A stretch of 64,000 nt of DNA from Musa acuminata AAA Group. Its lineage: Eukaryota > Streptophyta > Magnoliopsida > Zingiberales > Musaceae. The stretch is from contig NC_088345.1 of the NCBI RefSeq assembly GCF_036884655.1, forward strand, positions 35,575,001 through 35,639,000. Direction: 5' to 3'. How positions within the stretch are numbered: the stretch's first letter is position 1; each line of letters opens with the position of its first letter. The notes below the pieces were generated by a model that saw nothing but the letters and a program-made list of their open reading frames with translations, was not told the DNA's origin and ran no database searches. Positions 44,441 to 55,253 of the stretch are shown piece after piece. The translations under genes and the position numbers were made by a program.

Positions 44441-44810
44441 CCGGTGTAGGTTGAGTCGGTCGAGTCCCTCGAGACTCACCTATATCGCGATTCGCTATCT
44501 TGCTTACGATATAGAGATGTCACTGGTGACCTGAGGGCATGGTATACTTAGTCGAGTCCCTCGAGGGTATATCATCAAATCAGACTCATCTTTTAACAAA
44601 GGTGTTGACTTAACCGAGCATCATGGTTGGTCGAGTCCCTCGAGGCCATGGTGATTCGGAGGCCGAACAGGACGGGAATCACAATGAGTTGTGATCGGCA
44701 AGAGTTGCCTACCTTTTAGGCTTAGTGTGATTGGTTGAGTCCCTCGAGGTTACACTAAGACGCTGATTGGATCCTGACCCCCACTAGAAGTCTGCCAGAG
44801 ACTTCCGTTT
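44440..44810 (+). ncRNA. Structured leader of family B (B3): hairpin cluster
   Basis: Four stem-loops share the apical core GTYGAGTCCCTCGAG. H1 44445-44484 (TGTAGGT.GAGT with ACTCACCTATA), H2 44539-44575 (ATGGTATAC with GTATATCAT), H3 44614-44659 (CCGA, ATCA, TGG with CCA, TGAT, TCGG) and H4 44721-44759 (CTTAGTGT with ACACTAAG). Additional hairpins are ATCACAA/TTGTGAT (44678-44695), GGCAA/TTGCC (about 44697-44709) and GAAGTCT/AGACTTC (44787-44805). The near-palindrome GTCACTGGTGAC is at 44519-44530. The gag start is 135 bases downstream. The position suggests packaging, dimerisation or translation control of element RNA. Confidence 0.72.
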
Positions 44811-44944
44811 CACGTGCTGAGGGTGTCGCGTGACTCGTTAGTAAAATAGTGGGAGCATATTAAGATAGAAGTCCATATCTTGATAGTTTATTTCTTGCAA
44901 AATCTGCATGTTATTCATTTCTACTACATCTTTATTTTTAGAAA

Positions 44945-46075
44945 ATGTTGCTTTCAAATCCCTTACGTGGCATACTTGATGTCAACCGCCTCACTGGTCC
45001 AAATTATACGGATTGGCTCCGTAACTTGAGAATTGTTCTCACAGCGGAGAAAATCGTGTACGTCCTTGATACAGTGATGCCTACGCCCGAAGAAGGGGCA
45101 AGCGAGGATGAGATCGCTCGCTACGTGAAGTACATTGATGACTCCACTTTTGCTCAGTGCTATATGTTGGGCTCTATGACTCCAGAGTTACAGAGACAAC
45201 ATGAAAAGATGGATGCCAGATCCATTCTCCTACATGTCCGCAAATTGTTTGAGGAACAGGGAAGGACTCAACGATATGAGATATCCAAGAGCCTTTTCCG
45301 CGCTAGGATGACTGAGGGGACACCGGTTCAGAACCATGTCCTAAAGATGATTGAGTGGATAGAGAAACTCACAGGTCTAGGAATGGTCCTAGAGGATAAC
45401 TTGTGTGTGGACATTGTGCTTTAGTCCCTACCAGATTCCTTTTCACAGTTCATAATGAATTTTAATATGAACAAGCTTGAGGTGACTCTCCCAGAGCTCC
45501 TCAATATGTTGAGGGAGGCAGAGAGTACTATTAAGAAAGAGAAGCCAGTTCTCTACACTGGTGAGACCAGAAAGAAAAGGAAAGCCGAAAGGTCCCTTAA
45601 GAAGGGAAAGGGCAAGGGCAAACAAGGTAAAGCAAAGGTTGCTAAGAAAGACCCAGCAAAGGACAAAGGCCAGTGCTTCCACTGTGGTAAAGATGGGCAT
45701 TGGAAGAGAAACTGTAAAGAGTACCTTGCAGAAAGGGTGAAACAAAAGCTTGATGAAGCTTCAGGTACATTCATGATCAGTCTCCATTTGTCAGACTCTT
45801 ATGATAACACATGGGTATTGGATACCGGTAGTGCTTATCATATATGCAATTCGTTGCAGGTTCTGGCAAGGCCTAGGAGACTAGAGAGAGGTGAGATGGA
45901 CCTCAAGATGGGTAATGGAGCAAAAGTTACTGTATTAGCTGTTGGCGAGGTCGCCCTACATCTGCCTAGTGGAGCTTTTATTGCATTAGATGCATGTTAT
46001 TTTATTCTTTCTATTATCAAAAATATTATCTCCATTTCATGTTTAACATTTAGTGGATATAAATTTATTTTTTAG
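44945..46075 (+). pseudogene. Gag and protease of Copia family B (B3), two TAG stops
   Basis: Starts MLLSNPLRGILDVNRLTGPN. The UBN2-type capsid region runs to about residue 190, then comes a lysine-rich linker and the zinc knuckle [14 protein letters not shown]. Copia protease follows, with active site [16 protein letters not shown] at 45422-45424 interrupts Gag (DIVL-stop-SLPDSF) and TAG at 46073-46075 lies between protease and integrase. Frame is otherwise continuous with the downstream pol, so the ancestor made one polyprotein. These proteins package element RNA and cleave the polyprotein. Confidence 0.9.
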
Positions 46076-48548
46076 AACAATGGTTGTTCGATATTATTAG
46101 ATGATAAGATCATCACGAAAGGAACATTGCATAATGGTTTATTTATGTTAGACACCACTCCACATATCATGAATGTAAATGTGTCTAAAAGGAAACGAGA
46201 TGAGTTGAACAGTGCATACCTGTGGCATTGTAGGCTAGGTCACATCCATGAAAGAAGGATTCAAAAGTTGCTAAATGATGGATATCTAGATCCATTCAAC
46301 TATGTGTCATATGCAACTTGTGAGCCTTGCATTCGTGGAAAACTAACCAAATCTCCATTTAGTAGAACTGGAGAGAGAGCCAATGAGTTGTTGGAACTCA
46401 TACATAGTGATGTATGTGGACCCATGTCAACTCATGCCATTGGAGGTTACTCCTACTTCATTACATTTACTGATGATTTCTCAAGGTATGGATATGTGTA
46501 CTTAATGAAGTACAAGTCCGAGGCCTTTGAGAAATTCAGAGAGTATAAGAATGAGGTGGAGAACCAGACTGGAAAGAGTATCAAAACTCTTCGATCAGAT
46601 CAAGGAGGTGAATACTTAAGTATAGAGTTTACTCAGTTCCTCAAGGACCATGAGATATTATCCCAATGGACACCTCCTTATACACCTCAGCTCAATGGTG
46701 TCTCTGAAAGGAGAAATCGTACATTATTAGATATGGTATGGTCCATGATGAGTTTCGCTGACCTACCCATCTCATTCTGGGGATATGCCCTAGAAACCGC
46801 AGCTTACCTTCTGAACAGAGTTCCAACTAAGTCGGTAGTGTCTACACCATATGAGATATGGAAAGGGAAGAAGCATGATCTTAAGGTTGTTAAGATTTGG
46901 GGCTGCCCTGCCCATGTTAGAAGACACAACCCCGATAAGTTAGAATCAAGGACAGAGCGATGCAAATTTGTGGGATACCCCAAGGAAACTTGTGGGTATT
47001 ATTTCTATTATCTCGAGGACCAAAAGGTCTTTGTAGCTAAGAGAGCAGTGTTCCTTGAGAAGGAACACATTCTTGACGGAGACAGTGGGAGAATGATAGA
47101 ATTGAGCGAGGTTGGAGAACCAAGCTCAAGTACCACTCTACAGCCCGAGTCTGTTCAGGTACCTAATACACAAGTATCAACTTTACGCAGGTCTGATAGA
47201 GTATCCCATCCTCCTGAGAGATATGTGGGACATATTAGAGCAGAGGATATAGAGGATATTGATCCTCAGACCTACGATGAGGCTATTATGAGTATAGACT
47301 CCGGGAAATGGCAAGAAGTCATGAATTCTGAGATGGATTCTATGTACTCCAATAGGGTTTGGAACCTAGTTGATGCGCCCGAAGGTATTGTACCCATCGG
47401 TTGCAAGTGGATCTTTAAGAAAAAGATCGGAGTAGATGGAAAGGTAGAGACCTATAAAGCAAGGCTAGTGGCTAAAGGGTATCGTCAAAGGCAAGGTGTT
47501 GACTACGACGAAACTTTCTCACCCGTAGCAATGCTAAAATCCATCAGAATTCTATTGGCTATTGCAGCACACTATGATTATGAGATCTGGCAGATGGATG
47601 TGAAAACTGCATTCCTCAACGGGAACCTCAAGGAGGAGGTGTATATGATGCAACCTGAGGGATTCGTGTCCAAGAACTGCCCTGATAAAGTGTGTAGGTT
47701 GCTTAGATCCATTTATGGACTAAAGCAAGCTTCCCGAAGTTGGAACATAAGATTTGATGAGGCAATCAGATCTTATGACTTCGTTAAGAACAAAGATGAG
47801 CCTTGTGTATACAAAAAGGTAAGTGGGAGCACTATCACCTTTTTGGTGTTATATGTGGATGACATCCTCATCATTGGGAATGACATAGGAATACTATCCA
47901 CAGTAAAGGCTTGGTTATCTAGACACTTCTCCATGAAGGACTTAGGGGAAGCATCCTATATTTTGGGGATTAGAATCTATAGAGATAGATCCAAGAGGAT
48001 GCTTGGCTTGTTCTAGTCCAGGTACATAGAAACCATTGTCAAAAGGTTTGGCATGGAAAATTCCAAGAGAGGTCTCATACCGATGAGACATGGGATATCG
48101 CTTTCTACGAGTATGTCCCCAAAGACTCCAGAAGAAAGGGCGAACATGGATATGATACCTTATGCCTCAGCAATAGGGTCTATCATGTATGTCATGCTAT
48201 GTACTAGGCCTGATATAGCGCATGCTCTGAGTGTCACGAGCAGGTATCAGGCGGATCCAGGCTTGGAGCACTGGAAAGCAGTAAAGTGTATCCTTAAGTA
48301 CTTGAGAACGACTAAGGATCTTTTACTAGTATATGGAGGTAATAGCCTTAAGGTTGAAGGCTACACTGACTCAAGTTTTCAATCTGATGTCGATGATAGC
48401 AAGTCGAATTCAGGGTATGTGTACACCTTGAATGGAGGAGCAGTGTGTTGGAAGAGTTCCAAGCAAGATACCACTACTGACTCGACCACAGAGGCGGAGT
48501 ACATTGCTACATCAGATGCAGCAAAGGAGGGAGTCTGGTTGAAGAAGT
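46076..48548 (+). pseudogene. Integrase, reverse transcriptase and RNase H start of family B (B3)
   Basis: Same frame as gag. Integrase has the zinc-binding HCRLGHIHERR...CEPCIRGK region. It also has the catalytic D, D and E in LIHSDVCGPM, LRSDQGGEYLS and PQLNGVSERRNRTL. RT (RVT_2) runs from WKWIFKKK-like CKWIFKKKIGVDGK through WQMDVKTAFLNGNL to the catalytic LYVDDILI. TAG at 48014-48016 breaks the frame after RT. RNase H starts at about 48350 (GYTDSSFQSDVDDSKS, DSTTEAEYIATSDAAKE) and is cut at LKK by the SIRE insertion. All key residues are visible, so decay is recent. Confidence 0.92.
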
Positions 48549-51500
48549 TGTTGAATCTCGGATTTTGATGATGAAGTCAATTGTCATTTGTTATCTAATC
48601 TATGTGTTGAGATAAGTGTTGAATCTCGTATTTTGATGATGAAACTACTTGATATATGTTTATGATTTAATCTGCGTTTTGAGTGACGCAGGATGCTTCG
48701 ATCAGGATGAGACAATTAAAGCAGGAAAATCATATTGTGCCGAAGGAACATGTCAGAAGATTGGACGTCGGGCCAGTGGATCGGTCGACGTATCGACAGA
48801 AGGCTTCGGGCCGTGGACTCGGGCATCGGGCCAAGAAGAGCGGGTATTGTGCCAAGGATATCGGAGTTGCGGAGTCAACTGGCCGATTGGGCAATAGGCT
48901 GCACGAGAGGACGATGCGCCGAAGAATCGGACGAAGCGTCGAGGGACCAATGACATGTCGGACAACTTGGTTAATTGCTTAGGATTAATTGTCTCGATTG
49001 AAGTTTTGTTTTAATTGTGCAGGATTAACTATGATAACGATGAAGACATAAAGCGAAACAAAGTGTCGGAGTCAAGCGCGAAGGATTTGTTGCGAGTTCG
49101 AGAGTTCGACGGAAGTCCGAAGATTCGTTGGGAGTTCGCGGAGCTCGCCGAGAAAGATCGGAGCTTGCCGAAGAAGCTCGTTGGAACTCGCTAAGAACAA
49201 ATCGTGAAGTCTAGGAGCTTGCCGGGAGTCCGCAGAATGGTTTCCGAGAGTTCATCGGAAGACCGCCGAAAGTTTGCCGGAAGCTCGCTAGAAGAAGTCT
49301 TGACTTGCGGACTTTGTAATAGCTTAGAAAATGTCTTTAAATTCATAGTTAGCACGTTAATTAGGGTTAGGATTAGGTGTTAATCCTATAACCCAAGTAG
49401 GGGCCAATTAGGCCCAAGTTCGGACTGGTTTGGACCAAGTTTGGAGCCAAACCAAGTGAGCTGGAATAGTTGAGAGGTGCAACCGCCCCAGCCAGGAGGT
49501 GCAACCGCCTGGGCTGTGGGGTTGAGAGGTGCAACCGCCCCAGCCAGGAGGTGCAACCGCCTGGGCTGCGAGGCTGGGAGGTGCAACCACCCCAGCCAAG
49601 AGGTTGCACCGCCAGAGCTCAAGTTCCGAGCTCTGCCAGGCGATGCAACCACCGAGCTCAGTCTTCGAGCTCTGGCAGAGAGGTGCATCAGCCTGAGCTC
49701 AGTCTCGAGCTCTGCCAGGTGATGCATTCACCAAGCTCAGTCTTCGAGCTCTGGCAGAGAGGTGGATCAGCCTGAGCTCAGCTTGGAGCTCTGCCAGGTG
49801 ATGCAACCACCGAGCTCAGTTTCGAGCTCTGCCAGGTGATGCAATCACCAAGCTCAGTCTTCGAGCTCTGCCAGGTGATGCAACCATCGAGCTCAGTCTT
49901 CGAGCTCTGGCAGAGAGAAGCAATCGGCAGAGCTCAGTCTTCGAGCTCTGCCAGGCGGTGCCACCTCTCCAGTCGAGAGGTGCAACCGCCTGATCCCAGA
50001 ATTCTGGGATTTGATCGATTTGATCGTTTTGAGCTCGAATTTTGAATTGGGTTGAAGCCTATAAATACCCCACCCATTCAGCACTGAAAAGACACAGACC
50101 CATACCGAAATCGTGATCTTTTCTGTGATTCTAAAGAGCTCAAAAGTGTTGTAAAGCCTTTAAGTCTCCTCCTTCTGTTCTTCAAGTTTTCAATTGTAAA
50201 GTAAGGAGAGAAAGGTCTGTAAAGGTTGTCTCCTAAGCCTGCCAAAAGGAGAGAAATTGTAAGAGGGAAGTTTGGCCTTCGCCCATTGAAGGAAGGCACC
50301 TAGTTGACGTCGGCAACCTCATCGGTGGAGGAAGCCAAAAGTGGAGTAGGTCAAGGCTGACCGAACCACTCTAAATCTCTGGTTTGCGTTTATTTTCGAG
50401 CACTTTATCATTACTGCAAACCTCCCTCATCACTACTGCTCTCTGCGCTTTCACGAACAAGATCTAAGTGTTGTTCTTCCAAATCTGCATTCAGACGTAA
50501 ACTCGTATTTTCATACATTACAGTTTACGTTTACGTTTGATTCTGCAGAACTGTTTTCCGTACTTTTACGAACGAGCTTCCTTGCAGTTTACGCTTACAT
50601 TTTAATCCTATTAATAACTGCAATCTGTCCTCTACGATTTTACGAACGAGTTTCAACATTTAGACGTAAAACTGCATTCAGACGTAAATCGGCTTTCTTC
50701 GCTCAATCATCAGATTTCAGTTCACGTTTACGTCTTGGTTTCAACTGCATACTGCCTTCTGCGAGTATACAAACGAGTTTCAAAGTTTAGACGTAAATCT
50801 GCGTCTAACTGCGTTTAGACGTAAATCTGCGTTTAGACGTAAAACTGCGTTTAGACGTAAAACTGCGTTTAGACGTAAAACTGCATTTAGACGTAAAACT
50901 GCGTTTAGACGTAAATCTGCGTTTAGACGTAAAACTACGTTTAGACGTAAAACTGCGTTTAGACGTAAATCTACGTTTAGACGTAAATCTGCATTTAGAC
51001 GTAAATCTGCGTTTAGACGTAAATCTGCATTTAGACGTAAATCTGAGTTTAGACGCAAAACTGCGCTTAGACGCAAAACTGCGCTTAGACGCAATATGCG
51101 CTTAGACGCAAAACTGCGCTTAGACGCAATCTGCGCTTAGACGCAAACTGCACTTAGATACAAACTGAGAATTTGCTTTTGCATCATAATAGTTTTTGAA
51201 CGAACGCAGCTTTTGGTTTTTAATCGCTGTAAGATTTCCGCTACACTAATTCACCCCCCCCCTCTTAGTGCTCTCGATCCTAACAATAAGTGTGCAGGAT
51301 TAACTACGATGAGAGTAAGACAAGCAGCAGGTGTTGCGCCGGAGTCAAGATCATGATCACGTTGGGAGTTCGAGAGTTCGACGGAAGTTCGGACGGTCGT
51401 CGGAGGTTCAGCGAGAACAGATCCGAGAAGTCCAGAAGCTTGCCAAGCGAAGCTCGTCGGAACTCGCCAAGTGGATCGTCGCAAAGTCCAGGAGTATGCC

Positions 51501-53514
51501 GGATGTCCGCAGAAGGATCACCGAGGGTTTATCGGATGATCGACGGAAGTTGGCCGGAAACTCGCCGGAAGAAGCGATTGACGCATCGGAGCAAAGCTGC
51601 AGAAGTTGTCTTAGAGTTAATCGTAGTTAGCATGATGATTAAGCATGAAAATGGGAGGTGATCCCATTAGCTTAATCTTGGGGCAATTGGGCCCCTGAAA
51701 AGATTCAAATTGGGCCGAATGGAGCGAACCATTCGGACCCTGATTGCACCAGGAGGTGCAACCGCCCCAACCAGGAGGTGCAACCGCCAGGGCTGTGAGG
51801 TTGGGCGGTGCAACCGCCCCAGCCAGGAGGTGCAACCGCCAGGGCTGCGAGGCTGGGAGGTGCAACCGCCCCAGCCAAGAGGTGCAACCGCCCAGAGCTC
51901 AGTCTTCGAGCTAGACTGGGCGGTGCAACCTCCTCTGTCAAGAGGTAGCACCGCCAGAGCTCAAGTTTCGAGCTCTGCCAGGCGATGCAACCACCGAGCT
52001 CAGTCTTCGAGCTCTGGCAGAGAGGTGCATCAGCCTGAGCTCAGTCTCGAGCTCTGCCAGGTGATGCAACCACCAAGCTCAGTCTTCGAGCTTTGGCAGA
52101 GAGGTGCATCAGCCTGAGCTCAGTTTCGAGCTCTGCCAGGTGATGCAACCACCGAGCTCAGATTTCGAGCTCTGCCAGGTGATGCAACCACCGAGCTCAA
52201 TCTTCAAGCTCTGCCAGGTGATGCAACCATCGAGCTCAGTCTTCGAGCTCTGGCAGAGAGGAGCAATCGCCTGAGCTCAGTCTTCGAGCTCTGCCAGGCG
52301 GTGCCACCTCTCCAGTCAAGAGGTGCAACCGCCTGATCCCAGAATTCTGGGATTTGATCGATTTGATCGTTTTGAGCTCGAATTTTGAATTGGGTTGGGG
52401 CCTATAAATACCCCACCCATTCAGCACTGAAAAGATACAGACCTACACCGAAATCTTGATCTTTTCTGTGATTCTAAAGAGCTCAAAAGTGTTGTAAAGC
52501 CTTTAAGTCTCCTCCTTCTGTTCTTCAAGTTTTCAGTTGTAAAGTGAGGAGAGAAAGGTCTGTAAAGGTTGTCTCCTAAGCCTGTCAAAAGGAGAGAAAT
52601 TGTAAAAGGGCAGTTTGGCCTTCGCCTATTGAAGGAAGGCCCCTAGTTGACGTCGGCAACCTCGTCGGTGGAGGAAGCCAAAAGTGGAGTAGGTCAAGGC
52701 TGACCGAACCACTCTAAATCTCTGGTTTGCGTTTATTTTCGAGCACTTTATCATTACTGCAAACCTCCTTCATTACTACTGCTCTCTGCGCTTTCACGAA
52801 CAAGTTCTAAGTGCTGTTCTTCCGAATCTGCATTCAGACGTAAATTCGTATTTTCATACATTACAGTTTACGTTTACGTTTGATTCTGCAGAACTGTCTT
52901 CCGTGCTTTTACGAACAAGCTTCTTTGCAGTTTACACTTACATTTTGATCCTATTGATAACTGCAAACTGTCCTCTACAATTTTACGAACGAGTTTCAAC
53001 ATTTAGACGTAAAACTGCATTCAGACGTAAATCGGCTTTCCTCGCTCAATCATCAGATCTCAGTTCACGTTTACGTCTTGATTTCAACTGCATACTGCCT
53101 TCTGCGAGTATACAAGCAAGTTTCAAAGTTTAGACGTAAATCTGCGTCTAGACGTAAAACTGCGTTTAAACGTAAAACTGCGTTTAGACGTAAATCTGAG
53201 TTTTAGACGTAAATCTGAGTTTAAGACGTAAATCTGCGTTTAGACGTAAATCTGCGTTTAGACGTAAAACTGCGTTTAGACGTAAATCTGCGTTTAGACG
53301 TAAATCTGAGTTTAGACGTAAACTGCGCTTAGACGCAAAACTGCGCTTAGACGCAATCTGCGCTTAGACGCAAACTGCATTTAGATACAAACTGAGAATT
53401 TGCTTTTGCATCATAATAGTTTTTGAACGAACGCAGCTTTTGGTTTTTTAATCGCTGTAAGATTTCCGCTGCACTAATTCACCCCCCCCCCTCTTAGTGC
53501 TCTCGATCCTAACA
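48549..53514 (+). repeat. 5' LTR of SIRE element 3, split by a solo LTR
   Basis: Pieces 48549-48616 and 51291-53514 (2292 bp together) join at 'gagataag|tgtgcagg', as in the intact 3' LTR at 58326. It includes the GC-rich patch (51755-52335), TATA-like tataaata near 52405, the minisatellite (53132-53395) and the poly-C stem-loop (53471-53500). Confidence 0.93.
48617..51285 (+). mobile_element. Solo SIRE LTR nested in the 5' LTR of element 3
   Basis: 2669 bp, TGTTGAATCTCGT...CCTAACA, with target-site duplication ataag (48612-48616 and 51286-51290). It carries a GC patch (49475-49990), a TATA-like box near 50065, a long 18-bp minisatellite (50788-51165, about 20 units) and the poly-C stem-loop (51244-51270). 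Its first kilobase resembles element 1 LTRs (for example 'gccgaaggaacatgtcagaag'). Its second half resembles element 2/3 LTRs, so it looks like a mosaic LTR subfamily. Confidence 0.93.
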
Positions 53515-53516
53515 AT

Positions 53517-53528
53517 TGGTATCAGAGC
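53517..53528 (+). other. Primer-binding site of SIRE element 3
   Basis: TGGTATCAGAGC, two bases after the LTR end CCTAACA. Confidence 0.93.
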
Positions 53529-53564
53529 AAGGTTAACTCTCTAAAGGATTAAAACCCAAGAGAG

Positions 53565-55148
53565 ATGGCATACGCCGGAAACCAAGAGGGGCATTCGATT
53601 ACACGTCCACCCATGTTCAGTGGAACGGACTACACTTACTGGAAGACCCGAATGAGGATCTTTCTTATTTCTATGGATTTTGAACTGTGGAACCTTGTTG
53701 AAAACGGATTTTCAAAGTCTTCTCTTCCAATGATCGATTGGAATGAGTTGGAAAAGAAGGCTTTCGCTCTTAATGCAAAGGCTATGAATGCCTTATTTTG
53801 CGCACTTGATAAAAACGAGTTTAATCGTGTTTCAACTTACGAAACTGCTTTTGATATTTGGCACACACTTGAAGTGACCCACGAGGGCACAAGTAGAGTG
53901 AAAGAGTCAAAAATCAATCTGTTGCTGCATTCTTTTGAACTTTTCCGAATGAAACCGAGTGAAACCATTGGCGACATGTTTACCCGTTTCACGGATGTCG
54001 TCAACGGTCTAAAAGGACTCGGAAAAAGTTTTTCGGATTTTGAACTCGTAAATAAAATACTAAGATCCCTTCCTAAAAATTGGGATCCTAAAGTCACTGC
54101 CATTCAAGAGGCAAAGGATCTGCGCAACTTCCCTCTTGAAGAACTAATCGGGTCATTAATGACCTACGAAATGACTTGCAAAGCTCATGAAGAGCAAGAA
54201 GACATCCTTCCAAAAAACAGGAAGGATATGGCACTTAAAACTTCTGAATGCCACTTGAGAGAAAACTCAAGTGATGAGGATTGTGATGATGACTTGGCAC
54301 TTTTGACAAGAAAGTTTAAGAAATTCTTCAAAAGAAACAAGTTTAAAAACGATGTGAAAAATAAACTTGAACCCAAGAAGGACCAAGTGATCTGTTACGA
54401 ATGTAAAAAGCCGGGACACTACAAGAGTGATTGTCCCCAAGTCAAGAAAAGAACAACAAAGAAGAAGGCGCTCCAAGCAACATGGGATGATTCGAGCGCA
54501 TCTGAGGAAGAGGAGTCCAACACCGAGCAAGTTGCTCATTACGCCTTTATGGCCATCGAAGAGGAGGTAACGGATTTATTAGATGCTGATTTATCTTTCG
54601 ATGAATTATTAAATGCCTTCCATGATTTATTTGATGAATGCAAAGTTATAAATAGAAAATACAAGTTGCTAAAAAAGGTACATGATAATCTTACTTGTGA
54701 GTTTGATAAGTTAAAAGTCGAACATCATGATAGTTTAAATTCATGTATCAAATGTCATGATTTAGAAACTATACAAAAAGAAAACTTGCTACTTAAGGAC
54801 ACCTTGAAGAAATTCGAGGTTGGTAGCAAGTCATTAAACATGATCCTTACAAACAAGGGTCATGCTCCCAAAAGAAGTGGGATTGGATTTGTGAGGAGTC
54901 CTCACCGAAATCCAACTACCTTTGTAAAAGGCCCCATCTTACATGTTCAACACCAAACCAAGTGCAACTTTTGTTGCAAATCTGGACACAAGACACATTG
55001 TTGTCCATTCAAGAAAATAAGTCCAAACAAATTAATTTGGGTTCCTAAAGGAACCATGATAAACTCTATGCAACATGATAGAAAATGTAGATCTATTTAT
55101 GAGGCACCCAAAAGCAAATGGGTTCCTAAAGATCATCCCTTCCTATAA
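53565..55148 (+). CDS. Gag of SIRE element 3 (intact, 527 aa)
   Basis: Nearly the same protein as at 25195-26775 (roughly nine substitutions and one extra residue, HHDSLN for HHSLN). Capsid-like DUF4219/UBN2 region, CCHC knuckle CYECKKPGHYKSDC near residue 277, coiled coil, second knuckle CNFCCKSGHKTHCC near residue 467, ending WVPKDHPFL. The start is 36 bases after the primer site. No stop or frameshift. It would form particles and could package its own RNA or that of related elements. Enzymes must come from elsewhere. Confidence 0.93.
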   Translation: MAYAGNQEGHSITRPPMFSGTDYTYWKTRMRIFLISMDFELWNLVENGFSKSSLPMIDWNELEKKAFALNAKAMNALFCALDKNEFNRVSTYETAFDIWHTLEVTHEGTSRVKESKINLLLHSFELFRMKPSETIGDMFTRFTDVVNGLKGLGKSFSDFELVNKILRSLPKNWDPKVTAIQEAKDLRNFPLEELIGSLMTYEMTCKAHEEQEDILPKNRKDMALKTSECHLRENSSDEDCDDDLALLTRKFKKFFKRNKFKNDVKNKLEPKKDQVICYECKKPGHYKSDCPQVKKRTTKKKALQATWDDSSASEEEESNTEQVAHYAFMAIEEEVTDLLDADLSFDELLNAFHDLFDECKVINRKYKLLKKVHDNLTCEFDKLKVEHHDSLNSCIKCHDLETIQKENLLLKDTLKKFEVGSKSLNMILTNKGHAPKRSGIGFVRSPHRNPTTFVKGPILHVQHQTKCNFCCKSGHKTHCCPFKKISPNKLIWVPKGTMINSMQHDRKCRSIYEAPKSKWVPKDHPFL

Positions 55149-55253
55149 AAACATTAAAAGTCTAGGCCGGAGCAAGAAATAATATTCTGCTCCTTGACTC
55201 TCAATGGTCATAAACCAAAAATCAAAAAGGAACTCGCAACGCTTAAGTAACAA

